From NCBI GenBank assembly GCA_964645775.1, contig CAZYBU010000005.1, positions 62,001 to 126,000 of the forward strand: a DNA stretch of 64,000 bases, in the 5' to 3' direction. This stretch comes from CAZYBU01 sp964645775. GTDB lineage: Bacteria; Spirochaetota; UBA4802; UBA5550. How positions within the stretch are numbered: the stretch's first letter is position 1; each line of letters begins with the position of its first letter. Positions 52,060-60,545 of this stretch are shown here, in pieces. A model generated the notes under the pieces. That model had not been told where the DNA came from, did not search any database, and worked only from the letters and a program-made list of their open reading frames with translations. The translations under genes were made by a program, and so were the position numbers.

Positions 52060-52896
52060 TTACCGGGCCACCTCGTTTATGAGCCTGCCCAGGGTATCGT
52101 CGTGGGTACGGATCGACTTCTGGTTCGCCTCGTAGCTTCTCTGGACCTCAATCATGTCGACCATCTCGCGCACGATGTTAACATTCGATTTTTCCAGAAA
52201 ACCCTGTTTGACCTGAAGATTTTCAGGCGGGAGGGGAGGTCCCGATTCAGGGGTCTCCCTGTACATGGAATCACCCTCTTTTTTTATCTCCCGGACGTTC
52301 TCGAAATCGGTCAGTTTAAGGCGATCGATGACCATCGCCTCTTCCCATTCGTTATTGTACATGTTTATGGGATTGCGGGGATCCAGGTCTTTGGCGGTGT
52401 TGACGATGATTTCACCCCGCTTGTTGATCATGAAATTGTTATGCTGAATTTTGATGATGCCATTCTCGCCCATGACCGGATGGCCTGTATGGGTCATGAG
52501 GACGCCTTCTTCGTTGATGGTAAAGGATCCGTTCCGGGTGTACCTCTCCCCCCTTTCGGTCTGGAGGGTGAAGAACCCTTTTCCCTCCAGGGCCAGGTCA
52601 AGGTCGTTTCCCGTCGGTTTAAGGGCGCCCTGGTCGAACAGGGTGTATACCTCGTTAACCTCCACGCCGGTTCCCAGTTTTCCGACCAGGGGCATGGTAT
52701 CGTAAGAACCGGCCGGGGTTATGCCCAGGCCCGATTCGTTTATTCTCCGAATGATCATATCGGGGAAGGCCTTGAAGATCGTCAGGTCCTTTTTGTATCC
52801 GGTTTTATCGACGTTGGCAAGGTTGTTGGAGATGCTGTCGAGTCTTGACTGCTGGGCAAGCATGCCGCTCGCGCTGTTGTAGATGCCGCGTAACAT
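52060..52896 (-). CDS. flgF: Flagellar basal-body rod protein (FlgF/FlgG family)
   Basis: A 278-aa rod protein. It begins with the flagellar rod motif LRGIYNSASGMLAQQSRLDSISNNLANVDKTGYK (split across residues 2-35), has LDLALEGKGFFTLQTERG in the core, and ends with EMVDMIEVQRSYEANQKSIRTHD. These are shared by FlgF, FlgG and FlhO/FlhP. It is likely the proximal-rod FlgF-type. Unusually no second rod gene follows. GGGAGGT precedes the ATG. It lies 38 nt downstream of murA. Confidence 0.9.
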   Translation of the reverse strand: MLRGIYNSASGMLAQQSRLDSISNNLANVDKTGYKKDLTIFKAFPDMIIRRINESGLGITPAGSYDTMPLVGKLGTGVEVNEVYTLFDQGALKPTGNDLDLALEGKGFFTLQTERGERYTRNGSFTINEEGVLMTHTGHPVMGENGIIKIQHNNFMINKRGEIIVNTAKDLDPRNPINMYNNEWEEAMVIDRLKLTDFENVREIKKEGDSMYRETPESGPPLPPENLQVKQGFLEKSNVNIVREMVDMIEVQRSYEANQKSIRTHDDTLGRLINEVAR

Positions 52897-52934
52897 GGAT
52901 ACCTCCCGGTAATGGAAGCGGCGTTATGTCTCTC

Positions 52935-54203
52935 TTACGGTTTTCCGCCGCTTACCCTTTCAATATCGGCACCCGCGGCCTGTAACTTTCGGGATAATTT
53001 TTCGTATCCCCGGTCGGAGTGGTAGATTCGACGGATCTCCGTTGTTCCTTTTGCTGCAAGAGCGGCTACAACCAGGGCGGCCCCCGCCCGCAGGTCCGAC
53101 ATCATAACCGGCGCGGCTGAGAGCTCCGGGATACCCCGAATGATGGCGATGTTTCCCTCCACCATGATGTCAGCCCCCATCCTGCGAAGCTCGCCCACGT
53201 GGGTGTATCTGTTCTCGAAGATCGTCTCTATGATAACGCTTATTCCCGGAAGGGTGGTTGCCAGGGCCATGGCCGGAGCCTGCAGGTCTGTGGGAAAACC
53301 GGGATAGGGCAGGGTGCGGATCACCTCTCCGCCAAGCAGATTGTTCGGGCGTATGGTCACGCTCGATTCATCCACTTCAAGATGGAAGCCCATGCTTCGC
53401 AGGGCATCAAGGCAGGCAGTGATATGGTCAGGGATAAGGTTCTTCACCTTCAGGTCTCCCCTGGTTACAGCCCCGGCTAAAAGGTAGGTCCCGGCCTCTA
53501 TCCTGTCCGGCATGACGCTGTACTCCGCCGGTTTCAGGCTCTCCACTCCGTGGATGATGATTCGCTCCGTGCCGAGACCCTCGATACGGGCGCCCATCGC
53601 CTCAAGAAAATTTCCCAGGTCGATAATGTCCGGCTCCATGGCACAGTTCTCGAGCTCCGTGGTCCCTTCGGCCAGGACGGCGGCCATCATGATATTTGCC
53701 GTGGCGCCCACGGATATCTTCCGCATGGTAAACCGGTTCCCTTTCAACCTCTCGGCCCGGGCCCTGATATATCCGTGCTCAAGAGTGATCTCCGCGCCCA
53801 GGGCCTCGAACCCGGAAAGATGAATGTCGACGGGTCTTTCGCCAATCGCGCAACCGCCCGGCTGGGAGACGTCCGCCTCACCGAGACGGGCCAGCAGAGG
53901 CCCCATGACATAAATGGAAGCCCTCATGGTCTTGACCAGGTCGTAGGGGACCTCGGCGTTGGATATTTCCTTCACGTCGATGACCAGCTCGTTCATTTCC
54001 CGGTCGAAACTGTAATCGGCCCCCAGACAGCGGATCACTTCCAGTATGGTATGAATGTCCTTAAGGTCGGGTACGTTATGCAGGATGGTCCGACCCGGGG
54101 CCAGCAGAGTAGCCACGATTATGGGAAGAGCCGCGTTCTTGGCGCCGGATACACTGATCTCGCCGGTGAGGGGATTTCCTCCACGGATTCTGTAGATGTC
54201 CAA
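52935..54203 (-). CDS. murA: UDP-N-acetylglucosamine 1-carboxyvinyltransferase
   Basis: A 422-aa enzyme for the first committed step of peptidoglycan synthesis (transfer of enolpyruvate from PEP to UDP-GlcNAc). K22 (VSGAKNAALP) and the fosfomycin-target Cys C118 (QPGGCAIGERP) are present, as is VGATANIMMAAVLAEG. The TTG start has GAGGAG at good spacing. It is part of an envelope cluster with tatA and the transglycosylase on the same strand. Confidence 0.96.
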   Translation of the reverse strand: MDIYRIRGGNPLTGEISVSGAKNAALPIIVATLLAPGRTILHNVPDLKDIHTILEVIRCLGADYSFDREMNELVIDVKEISNAEVPYDLVKTMRASIYVMGPLLARLGEADVSQPGGCAIGERPVDIHLSGFEALGAEITLEHGYIRARAERLKGNRFTMRKISVGATANIMMAAVLAEGTTELENCAMEPDIIDLGNFLEAMGARIEGLGTERIIIHGVESLKPAEYSVMPDRIEAGTYLLAGAVTRGDLKVKNLIPDHITACLDALRSMGFHLEVDESSVTIRPNNLLGGEVIRTLPYPGFPTDLQAPAMALATTLPGISVIIETIFENRYTHVGELRRMGADIMVEGNIAIIRGIPELSAAPVMMSDLRAGAALVVAALAAKGTTEIRRIYHSDRGYEKLSRKLQAAGADIERVSGGKP

Positions 54204-54234
54204 CGGTTACTCCTCTTCAGGTCTCGATTCCGGT

Positions 54235-54414
54235 TTATTTCTGGTTACGGGGAGAGCTGGTAATGTCGTCCTTGATGTCGTCAATTTCTCGTTTGAATTT
54301 ATAGGCGCCCCGGGCGGCCTCCTTCATGGAATTGATGGCCTTTGAGCCGCCAAAGAGTATGGCAACAATAACAACTATGAGGATGATTTCCCATCCTCCT
54401 GGAAGGTTAAACAT
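54235..54414 (-). CDS. tatA: Twin-arginine translocase subunit TatA/E
   Basis: A 59-aa protein. A short N-terminal periplasmic stretch is followed by a membrane helix (residues 8-22, WEIILIVVIVAILFGG), then an amphipathic helix with basic residues and an acidic tail. This is the TatA layout, and FGG-SK takes the place of the usual FG-KK hinge. TatA forms the pore that exports folded proteins. AAGGAGG lies 5 nt before the ATG. It sits between murA and the transglycosylase gene; tatC is not in the window. Confidence 0.85.
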   Translation of the reverse strand: MFNLPGGWEIILIVVIVAILFGGSKAINSMKEAARGAYKFKREIDDIKDDITSSPRNQK

Positions 54415-54503
54415 GGCTCCTCCTTACCTTGTCAGGGGAACGATAGTATGAATACCACGACAATCCGCCCCACTTCTGTCAAGAGAGATTTGGAAACCGG
54501 TAT

Positions 54504-54600
54504 TCATTTGTAAACAGGGATATAAATGATCTGTCCGGGACGCAGAAGCGACGGGTTTTTCAGATTGTTAAAACGGATGAGCTCAGATGTTTTTTTTTAT
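54504..54600 (-). other. LysM remainder, out of frame after an A9 tract
   Basis: At 54590-54598 the minus strand has nine A residues. After them, the current frame of the transglycosylase stops within 11 codons, but the neighbouring frame continues as TSELIRFNNLKNPSLL then RPGQIIYIPVYK and a stop at 54504. This is a typical second half of a LysM domain that completes the HRVRSGEYLNKIARHYK first half. One inserted or two deleted A would restore the frame. Confidence 0.85.
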
Positions 54601-55663
54601 AGTGACGGGCGATCTTATTCAGATACTCACCGGAGCGGACCCTGTGGAGTATGACCTTCTCCAGGGGACGGGAAAAGAGCCGGGGCCTGGCTTTCTCGAA
54701 GTTCTTGTGGTATTCCGCCGGAATATGGATAATATATCTCGGCTGCCTGGGAGGGGTGATGTAGCCGTGGAGTTCCGGGTTATATTCCCTGAGCATATCG
54801 AGGGGGATGCCCGTATGCTTTGAAAGGGTCTTCAGGTGTACAGGATGGTCAAGCTCTACCTGGACCATCTTACGTTCTCTTTTATTATCGAGGTCATCGG
54901 CGATTCCGAAGAGAGAGGCGTGCTCATAAATAGCAAGGAGAGCCAGGAAGCGGGGGACGTATTCCTCTGTCTCTTTCCTCAGGTGACCTCCCCGGGCCAG
55001 GGACCAGAAGTCTGAGTTTCCGCTTCGCAGCATGGCCCTGCGGACATGACCTCCGCCACCGTTGTACGCGGCCAGGGCCAGTTCCCACGATCCGAAATGA
55101 TTATAAAGGTTTTTCAGGTGCCTCATGGCGGCCCGGGTCGATTTTTCCACGTTTCTTCGTTCATCAACCCATCTGTCGACATCGAGGCCCAGCGGACGTC
55201 CCGTGGCGTGCATGAACTGCCACAGCCCCACGGCCCCGCTCCTGGAGACGGCTCTGGTGTGAAAACCGCTCTCCAGGAGAGGAAGCAGGGTTAACTCCAT
55301 CGGCATATCTGGGTCTTCCTGGAAAATTTCCTGGATAAGGTCCAGGTGATCACGGGATCTGTTTATGGACCGAATAACATACGGTCTGCCTCTGGTAAGA
55401 TATACATATATGTATTCCCGGACTTCGTCGTTCCTGAATATTGAGAGATCCCGTACCGCTTCGAAGGAGGTCTTCCCCTCCAGGGGAGGAAGCTCCGGTA
55501 TGTCACTATCCGGGTCAAAATCCGCCAGCATTTCGGCCTCTATCTTCTCCGGCAGGTCACTGGCGAAAAAATCGACCAGGTTCCAGGAGAAAAGTTCCCG
55601 GCTGAAGCCGAGCAAAACGAACGCGATGACCAGGATCGCTATTGTCAGTCTGGCACCCTTCAT
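54560..55663 (-). CDS. MltD-like lytic transglycosylase, LysM domain frameshifted
   Basis: A 367-aa protein (about 385 aa if the frame is restored). A signal or anchor helix (residues 5-20) is followed by a GH23 lysozyme-like domain (about 110-260): catalytic Glu in LPLLESGFHTRAVSRSG, then GAVGLWQFM and ALAAYNGG. The C-terminal region ends with the first half of a LysM, HRVRSGEYLNKIARHYK, before running out of frame at an A9 tract. It would cleave peptidoglycan with LysM-guided binding. ATG 55663 has AAAGGGAGG upstream. Upstream in-frame codons are not coding. Confidence 0.88.
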   Translation of the reverse strand: MKGARLTIAILVIAFVLLGFSRELFSWNLVDFFASDLPEKIEAEMLADFDPDSDIPELPPLEGKTSFEAVRDLSIFRNDEVREYIYVYLTRGRPYVIRSINRSRDHLDLIQEIFQEDPDMPMELTLLPLLESGFHTRAVSRSGAVGLWQFMHATGRPLGLDVDRWVDERRNVEKSTRAAMRHLKNLYNHFGSWELALAAYNGGGGHVRRAMLRSGNSDFWSLARGGHLRKETEEYVPRFLALLAIYEHASLFGIADDLDNKRERKMVQVELDHPVHLKTLSKHTGIPLDMLREYNPELHGYITPPRQPRYIIHIPAEYHKNFEKARPRLFSRPLEKVILHRVRSGEYLNKIARHYKKKHLSSSVLTI

Positions 55664-56118
55664 TCGAGCCTCCCTTTTGAAGTTCCGACCATTCATTAAA
55701 CAGGCGATTTCCACGCAACATTTTTTTTGCTTCAATGAAAAAAATTTACAATATTTGAACACTATTTGGCCATTTAAAGATGCTTTTACGCGCATACAAA
55801 ACGAATTGATTCTTCTCCGTCCCCTTCGGCGGCGGAGATAGTAGAGTTTATTTACGGCAAATAAAGTCAGGGATCCGCTCCCTGGAACGATTGTCGGAGC
55901 TTCAAGTCCCGGGCCTCTTGCTCCGATTAAGAGCGACCATGGAATGAAGGTCTGCGAATATTTTTCTCTTTTCGTTACTGGCGTGCCGGCGCGAAAAGAG
56001 CGATGGATATATGACCTCATACCGCTTCCGTGAAAGAGTTGACAGGGCCGGATATCAGACATATAAAGTAAATCGTTTACCGGCAGCAGAACCGAAATAA
56101 AGGCTGGTCGAAGGTCGC
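55664..56118. other. Intergenic region (455 nt) with several hairpins
   Basis: No gene seen. It holds the promoters of the divergent transglycosylase and coiled-coil genes. Inverted repeats are seen at about 55810-55835 (TCTCCG / CGGAGA), 55869-55885 (CAGGGA / TCCCTG), 55894-55926 (TCGGAGC / GCTCCGA) and 55966-56000 (CTCTTTTCG / CGAAAAGAG). A similar element to that at 31963-32015 lies at 55816-55870. It may encode a structured RNA or leader, but I recognise no known family. Confidence 0.45.
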
Positions 56119-57027
56119 ATGGAACTGATTACTATATGGTACATTACGGATAACCAGGAAGGCGAAAGACTTGGCCGTGAGATCGAGGAGATGGGACTTA
56201 CGGTCAATGTTCTTCCACCTGCCTCTCTCATGGAAAGCAGTATTGTTGAGACTGATATTAATATCTTTATCCTTGATATGCTTGACCGTTCCGCGGAGGA
56301 GGTCATGAACCTGATCATGGGTGATGATCGTCTCGCTTCCTTCCCCAAGTTTATCTTCGCGACCCGTAAGGGGATACGGAAACTTGCAGGCGAATCCTAT
56401 AACATCCTGCATGTTGAATACGTAAATCGTCCCGTAGACCGACCCCTTTTTCTTCTTCTGCTGGAGAAGACCATTATTGTTGAGCGTTATCGCGGTATTA
56501 TGAAGTTTCTTTCCCGGGAGTCAGAGACCCGTATTGAAACATTCGAGGGTCTCCTGGATATCAACCGTAAGAAAATTTTCACTGACGACAAAGGAAAGAA
56601 AAGTTTCGAAAAGATACTTGAATACGAGAAGGACCTTCTGAGCGAGCAGATCAAGCTGAATGATACCATGAGGGAATTCGCCCTGGTTCGCCGGAACGAG
56701 CTCTTCGAGATGAATGACAGGATCCGGGCAGAGGAGATGCTTTCAGATCTTAAACGAAGGGAAATCATGGATGCCCGGGACGTAATCGACGCCCAGGAAT
56801 CGTTGATCGATTACTCAAGCCGTGAACTTTCCGAGGCCCGGGAGATTATTGACGCTTCGGAAAAGGTGGCTGAATTCAGTCGAAATGAAACACTGAATAT
56901 GTATGATCAGCTTGTGGATTACCAGGAGATGGTTCGAAACCTGAGTGTGGAGATGGAAAATCTTATCGCGGAAAACGATGAGCTGAGGAAACAACTCAAG
57001 CCGGATGGCCCTGAGCCGGGCCATTAG
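56119..57027 (+). CDS. Receiver-like and coiled-coil protein, function unknown
   Basis: A 302-aa cytoplasmic protein. Residues 1-125 follow the alpha/beta rhythm of a response-regulator receiver (ITIWYITDNQEGERLGREI at the start, FILDMLD at the position of the phosphoacceptor Asp, VNRPV for the Lys loop), though the acidic pair is poor. Residues 130-295 form a nearly continuous coiled coil of charged helices. GAAGGT precedes the ATG. I recognise no family. A role as a signalling scaffold is inference. Confidence 0.65.
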   Translation: MELITIWYITDNQEGERLGREIEEMGLTVNVLPPASLMESSIVETDINIFILDMLDRSAEEVMNLIMGDDRLASFPKFIFATRKGIRKLAGESYNILHVEYVNRPVDRPLFLLLLEKTIIVERYRGIMKFLSRESETRIETFEGLLDINRKKIFTDDKGKKSFEKILEYEKDLLSEQIKLNDTMREFALVRRNELFEMNDRIRAEEMLSDLKRREIMDARDVIDAQESLIDYSSRELSEAREIIDASEKVAEFSRNETLNMYDQLVDYQEMVRNLSVEMENLIAENDELRKQLKPDGPEPGH

Positions 57028-57140
57028 AAAAAAGGGCGACAGGCGGGCCGGCAGTAAAGGGTACGCAGGAAATAACTGATGAATGGAACGGCACCTGCCG
57101 ATTATGATACTGTGTAGAGGATTATTGTACAGAGGCGAAC

Positions 57141-57422
57141 ATGGCTGAACGGATGGAATGGGAACGTATACTTGCTGATTCCGTAAAAGATGGAGCTATC
57201 AAGGAGCTCCATCTCAGCAAGATCCCTGTGCTCAAGACGACCACCAACTGGAGAAAGGTTGAGCTAGTAGGATGGGTCGATCATCAGACCAAGCACGCCC
57301 ACTACAAGGGGGGCATTGTTCGTCTGAACAGCAAGCTGTACTTCGTTCGGGATGCGACCATCCGCGCCCTGCAGGAATTTATGAAATGGGACTTCCCCAC
57401 CAAAATCCAGGTCATTAAATAG
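57141..57422 (+). CDS. Small conserved-looking protein, function unknown
   Basis: A 93-aa protein, basic and without signal peptide or membrane helix. It begins with an acidic helix and contains aromatic, beta-strand-like segments (TTNWRKVELVGWVDHQTKHAHY, VRLNSKLYFVRDATI). AGAGG precedes the ATG, and codon usage fits neighbouring genes. It lies 113 nt after the coiled-coil gene on the same strand and converges tightly on the helicase-associated gene (3 nt between stops). Confidence 0.6.
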   Translation: MAERMEWERILADSVKDGAIKELHLSKIPVLKTTTNWRKVELVGWVDHQTKHAHYKGGIVRLNSKLYFVRDATIRALQEFMKWDFPTKIQVIK

Positions 57423-57425
57423 GCT

Positions 57426-59270
57426 TCAGTCCGTTACCGTGTGTTCGCCGAAGAGCGAAACCACGGCGTCTTCCTTCTTGGCAAGCTTTATGATCTCGTC
57501 GATATGTTCCCGGTCGATAATGGCGTAATTGTCCGAAATTTTTTCCAGGACAGCTCCTTCCGCGCGGTTAATCAGGACGTCGTCAATGAAAGACGGGTTG
57601 TTCGTTTTCAGGAGTATGACTCTATTGATCGACAGTTTTATCGTCTGCCGGGACCAGTCGTTCAGGAGAAACTGCAGGTTCTGGGGAATCTCGTTCTTGG
57701 TCAGGGTCTCAAGGTTCTCGATGAAACGGCGGGTAGACATGCCCCTTTTATGGGCTCTCACAACCGAGGTTTTGTTGATCATCACGCTCAGTATGACGTC
57801 TTCCCTTGTTATCTCCGTATGGGCCAGAATCAGGTAATGGGAAGTCGGAGATATCTCTTTTACGGGAACCATGAGTGAAAAGTCAGGATTTATATAAATG
57901 ACTTTCTTCTTCTCTTCTTCTGCCCGCGGCTTTTTATCCAAATATGTCTTTGCTGTTTCGGAGAGTACAAGCTGGCCGTTTTTGACGTCGAGCAGACCCA
58001 GGAGTGTGAAAAAGAGGAGAAGGTTTTCTGTCTCCCTTTCGCACTGATCGCGGTTCTTCAGGGCCTCCGCTACCGAATGCTTCATCCGACTGCAGAGACA
58101 GCGGTTGTAAAGAAAGATCTTCACTCTTCCTCTTTCCGCGGGCAGCATCTCTTCAAAGATGTGGAGTGTTTCACTCAGTTCCCTGTTTGAGGGAAGAGGA
58201 AAGGGAGGAGGAAAGTATTCCGTATCTTCCACCTGGGAATTCACGGATCGGACTATTTTATGGAGGAATCTGTCCGGCGTATCAAGAAGAGTGTCGACCG
58301 GATCAAGGGTAATGGTGGCAATATCTTTCTGCTGTCGAAGGCATTTTAACCTGTTCAGAAGGTAGAGAGCAAGATCGGCCGTAATCTCCGGGTCCACGAC
58401 ACTACCATCCTGTGCCTGCATCGGTATCATCGCGTCAATGATTCTCCGTTTGTCGATCTTACGGAATTCCTGTTGTTTTGTAAGAAAGAGGCCATAGGTA
58501 GAGATCGTGTCAAAGGTATGGAGCATGTTATTAAGCAACAGGTAGCGGTTCTGTACAGAGATTTTTTTCTTGAGGTTTTCATTTCCCGTCAAAGAAAGGG
58601 CGGAGTGAACGTGTTCTTCTGAGAGAATAAAGAGCAGGTTGTAGGACGGACTGATGACATGAAGGGGAACAATGATGCCTGAAGAAAGAAGGCTCTTCAG
58701 GGTTGAGGAAAAGGAGCTCTTCGGGATAGTATCCTGAAGTTCTTCGAACGTAGTCATACCTCCCAGGAGGACAACGGTCCTGAGTGCGCGGCTGCCATGC
58801 TCCGTAAGGGACAGGTTTTTCCCCCTGCTATCTTGCTTTTTTTTCAATTTTTTACCCAGATTTTCCAGTTCGCTATGAACCTCATCGGGGGTCGAGAATT
58901 TCAGGTGTTCCGCTATCTCTTCTATACCGTAGAGTTTGTCGAGCTTGTTGTTCAGAAGCTGCCTGTTTTTTATTGTGTGGACAAGAATGAGGTTAGAGAG
59001 GTTCGAAGACAACTCACTCAGCTCATTGACCGGGATGTGAAGAGCTTTTTCAATATCCCCGAAGGTGCTCCCGTCATAACCGCGGTAGATCAGTTCAAGG
59101 ATACTCAGTTCCTTCTGGGAAAGAGTGCTTAAAACTGCGTGCAGTCCCTCGGGGGTCAGGAGGGAGTTGGCAATGGAACGACCGGACCTCCGTTTCAACC
59201 CCAGGGTGTTGGTGATGTCCGTAAGCCGTTCTGTCGGTACTCTATCGATTATTTCGTTGATTTCTTTCAT
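57426..59270 (-). CDS. Stand-alone helicase-associated (XPB N-terminal/Helicase_C_3-like) protein
   Basis: A 614-aa protein without a helicase motor. The N-terminal half contains winged-helix-like units (KELSILELIYRGYDGSTFGDIEKAL and a second near 150-210). The C-terminal 150 residues (YINPDFSLMVPVKEIS, YLILAHTEITREDVILSVMI, RRFIENLETLTKNEIPQNLQFLLNDW) match the pattern of the Helicase_C_3/XPB-Ssl2 N-terminal family. There is no Walker A or DExH box. ATG 59270 is chosen; a TTG at 59330 extends it by 20 residues. Such proteins occur in other bacteria with unknown function; a nucleic-acid-binding role is likely. Confidence 0.65.
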   Translation of the reverse strand: MKEINEIIDRVPTERLTDITNTLGLKRRSGRSIANSLLTPEGLHAVLSTLSQKELSILELIYRGYDGSTFGDIEKALHIPVNELSELSSNLSNLILVHTIKNRQLLNNKLDKLYGIEEIAEHLKFSTPDEVHSELENLGKKLKKKQDSRGKNLSLTEHGSRALRTVVLLGGMTTFEELQDTIPKSSFSSTLKSLLSSGIIVPLHVISPSYNLLFILSEEHVHSALSLTGNENLKKKISVQNRYLLLNNMLHTFDTISTYGLFLTKQQEFRKIDKRRIIDAMIPMQAQDGSVVDPEITADLALYLLNRLKCLRQQKDIATITLDPVDTLLDTPDRFLHKIVRSVNSQVEDTEYFPPPFPLPSNRELSETLHIFEEMLPAERGRVKIFLYNRCLCSRMKHSVAEALKNRDQCERETENLLLFFTLLGLLDVKNGQLVLSETAKTYLDKKPRAEEEKKKVIYINPDFSLMVPVKEISPTSHYLILAHTEITREDVILSVMINKTSVVRAHKRGMSTRRFIENLETLTKNEIPQNLQFLLNDWSRQTIKLSINRVILLKTNNPSFIDDVLINRAEGAVLEKISDNYAIIDREHIDEIIKLAKKEDAVVSLFGEHTVTD

Positions 59271-59438
59271 CGGAAAAAGTTGTAGACGTGAATATATTGC
59301 TATTTTACATGGATACAGTTCTGAATGCAATGAATTTATTAAAATTTACCCATTATAGACAGTAACAGCTTATTCCTGGCTGTTAGCCGATTCCCTGTTA
59401 CCCCAGTATTTCTACGAGAACCCTCAAAGGAGTGTCGG

Positions 59439-60533
59439 ATGATTCAGTATTTTTCACTTCCAAAATCATTTCCGGAAACCTCTGCCTACCCGATTGTTGA
59501 AGGGCGGGACAGTGTCATTTTTTTTCTCAAGCGCTTCCTCTGGATAATCCTTTTCATATATTCCACCTTCTTTCTCGCCGTGGCCCTCCCCTTTGTGCGA
59601 ACGCCCTTTTATCCCGTCTATACCCTCGGGGCCCTGGCTACGACCATCCTGCTTTTTCGAGTTGTAAACCATGCTTTTCTCTTTTTCAGATACAGGAAGG
59701 GGAGCATCCGGTTCTACGGTGAGGGGGTCGAGGTGACGGACGCTGATAAGAGCGTTCGGATACCGGCGTCTTCCATAACCTACTTTGAGCATAACCCCTT
59801 CGGAAACCTTCTAATCCGGGAGAAGAACGGCGTCACCTCCTTCCCCCTGATGCTTCTCCGGGAGGAAGACCGGAAGCAGCTTCTGGGATATCTTCCTGAC
59901 ATGAAGCCGGGACGGACCGCCCTGCTCTACAAGGTATGGGAGATGATTGATGCCGTGGTCGTGGCTCTGGTCCTGGCCGTCCATATTATTCAGTACCTGG
60001 TTCAGGCTTACTATATACCAACCGGATCAATGAGAGATACCCTCCTTGTGGGAGATCATCTCTTTGTGGAAAAACTCAGCTACGGCCCGGTCATACCGGA
60101 AATGGCCTTCATGGATGGCCCTGTTCGATTGAAGTTTCTCGCATTTGATGAAATAGAACGTGGTGATATCGTAATCTTTCGTCCTCCCCATGAACAGGAG
60201 AAGGATTACATTAAACGATGTATCGCGCTGCCGGGCGATCGTTTCGAGATAAAGGAAGGGGCTGTCTACCTTGACGGAAAGCGTCTGGAAGAACCCTATA
60301 CCCGGACAGAGACAACCTATGACCAGTTTCTTGTGGGGGAGAGGGAGAAGATCGAAGGAGTGGTGCCGGAAGGTAAGATCATAGTTCTGGGGGACAACAG
60401 GAACAATTCTCAGGACAGCCGCTATTTCGGTTATCTGGACAAGAACCGAGTCAAAGGGCGGGCATTTATCCTCTACTGGAACACATCTCAGATTCTCCGG
60501 CTCGATTTTTCCCGGTTCGGGTTGATTCACTGA
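59439..60533 (+). CDS. lepB: Signal peptidase I with N-terminal membrane/PH-like extension
   Basis: A 364-aa membrane protease that removes signal peptides. The catalytic dyad is S197 in YYIPTGSMRD and K259 in KDYIKRCIALPGD; GDNRNNSQDSRYFG follows near the C terminus. Before the catalytic part, two membrane helices (about 31-53 and 60-80) frame a roughly 60-residue beta-rich region (SIRFYGEGVEVTDADKSVRIPASSITYFEH) that resembles PH-like domains of YcxB-type proteins, then a third helix (about 170-190). AAAGGAGT precedes the ATG. It is followed by the PBP gene 12 nt downstream. Confidence 0.92.
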   Translation: MIQYFSLPKSFPETSAYPIVEGRDSVIFFLKRFLWIILFIYSTFFLAVALPFVRTPFYPVYTLGALATTILLFRVVNHAFLFFRYRKGSIRFYGEGVEVTDADKSVRIPASSITYFEHNPFGNLLIREKNGVTSFPLMLLREEDRKQLLGYLPDMKPGRTALLYKVWEMIDAVVVALVLAVHIIQYLVQAYYIPTGSMRDTLLVGDHLFVEKLSYGPVIPEMAFMDGPVRLKFLAFDEIERGDIVIFRPPHEQEKDYIKRCIALPGDRFEIKEGAVYLDGKRLEEPYTRTETTYDQFLVGEREKIEGVVPEGKIIVLGDNRNNSQDSRYFGYLDKNRVKGRAFILYWNTSQILRLDFSRFGLIH

Positions 60534-60545
60534 TAGAACAGGATC

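Noticed and set aside
55816..56000. A 6S, SRP, tmRNA or RNase P RNA
   Set aside because: I compared the region with the conserved cores of these RNAs and found no match; only generic hairpins are present.
55664..56062. A 133-codon N-terminal extension of the transglycosylase
   Set aside because: It lacks coding character; the signal peptide at 55663 has a strong AAAGGGAGG site.
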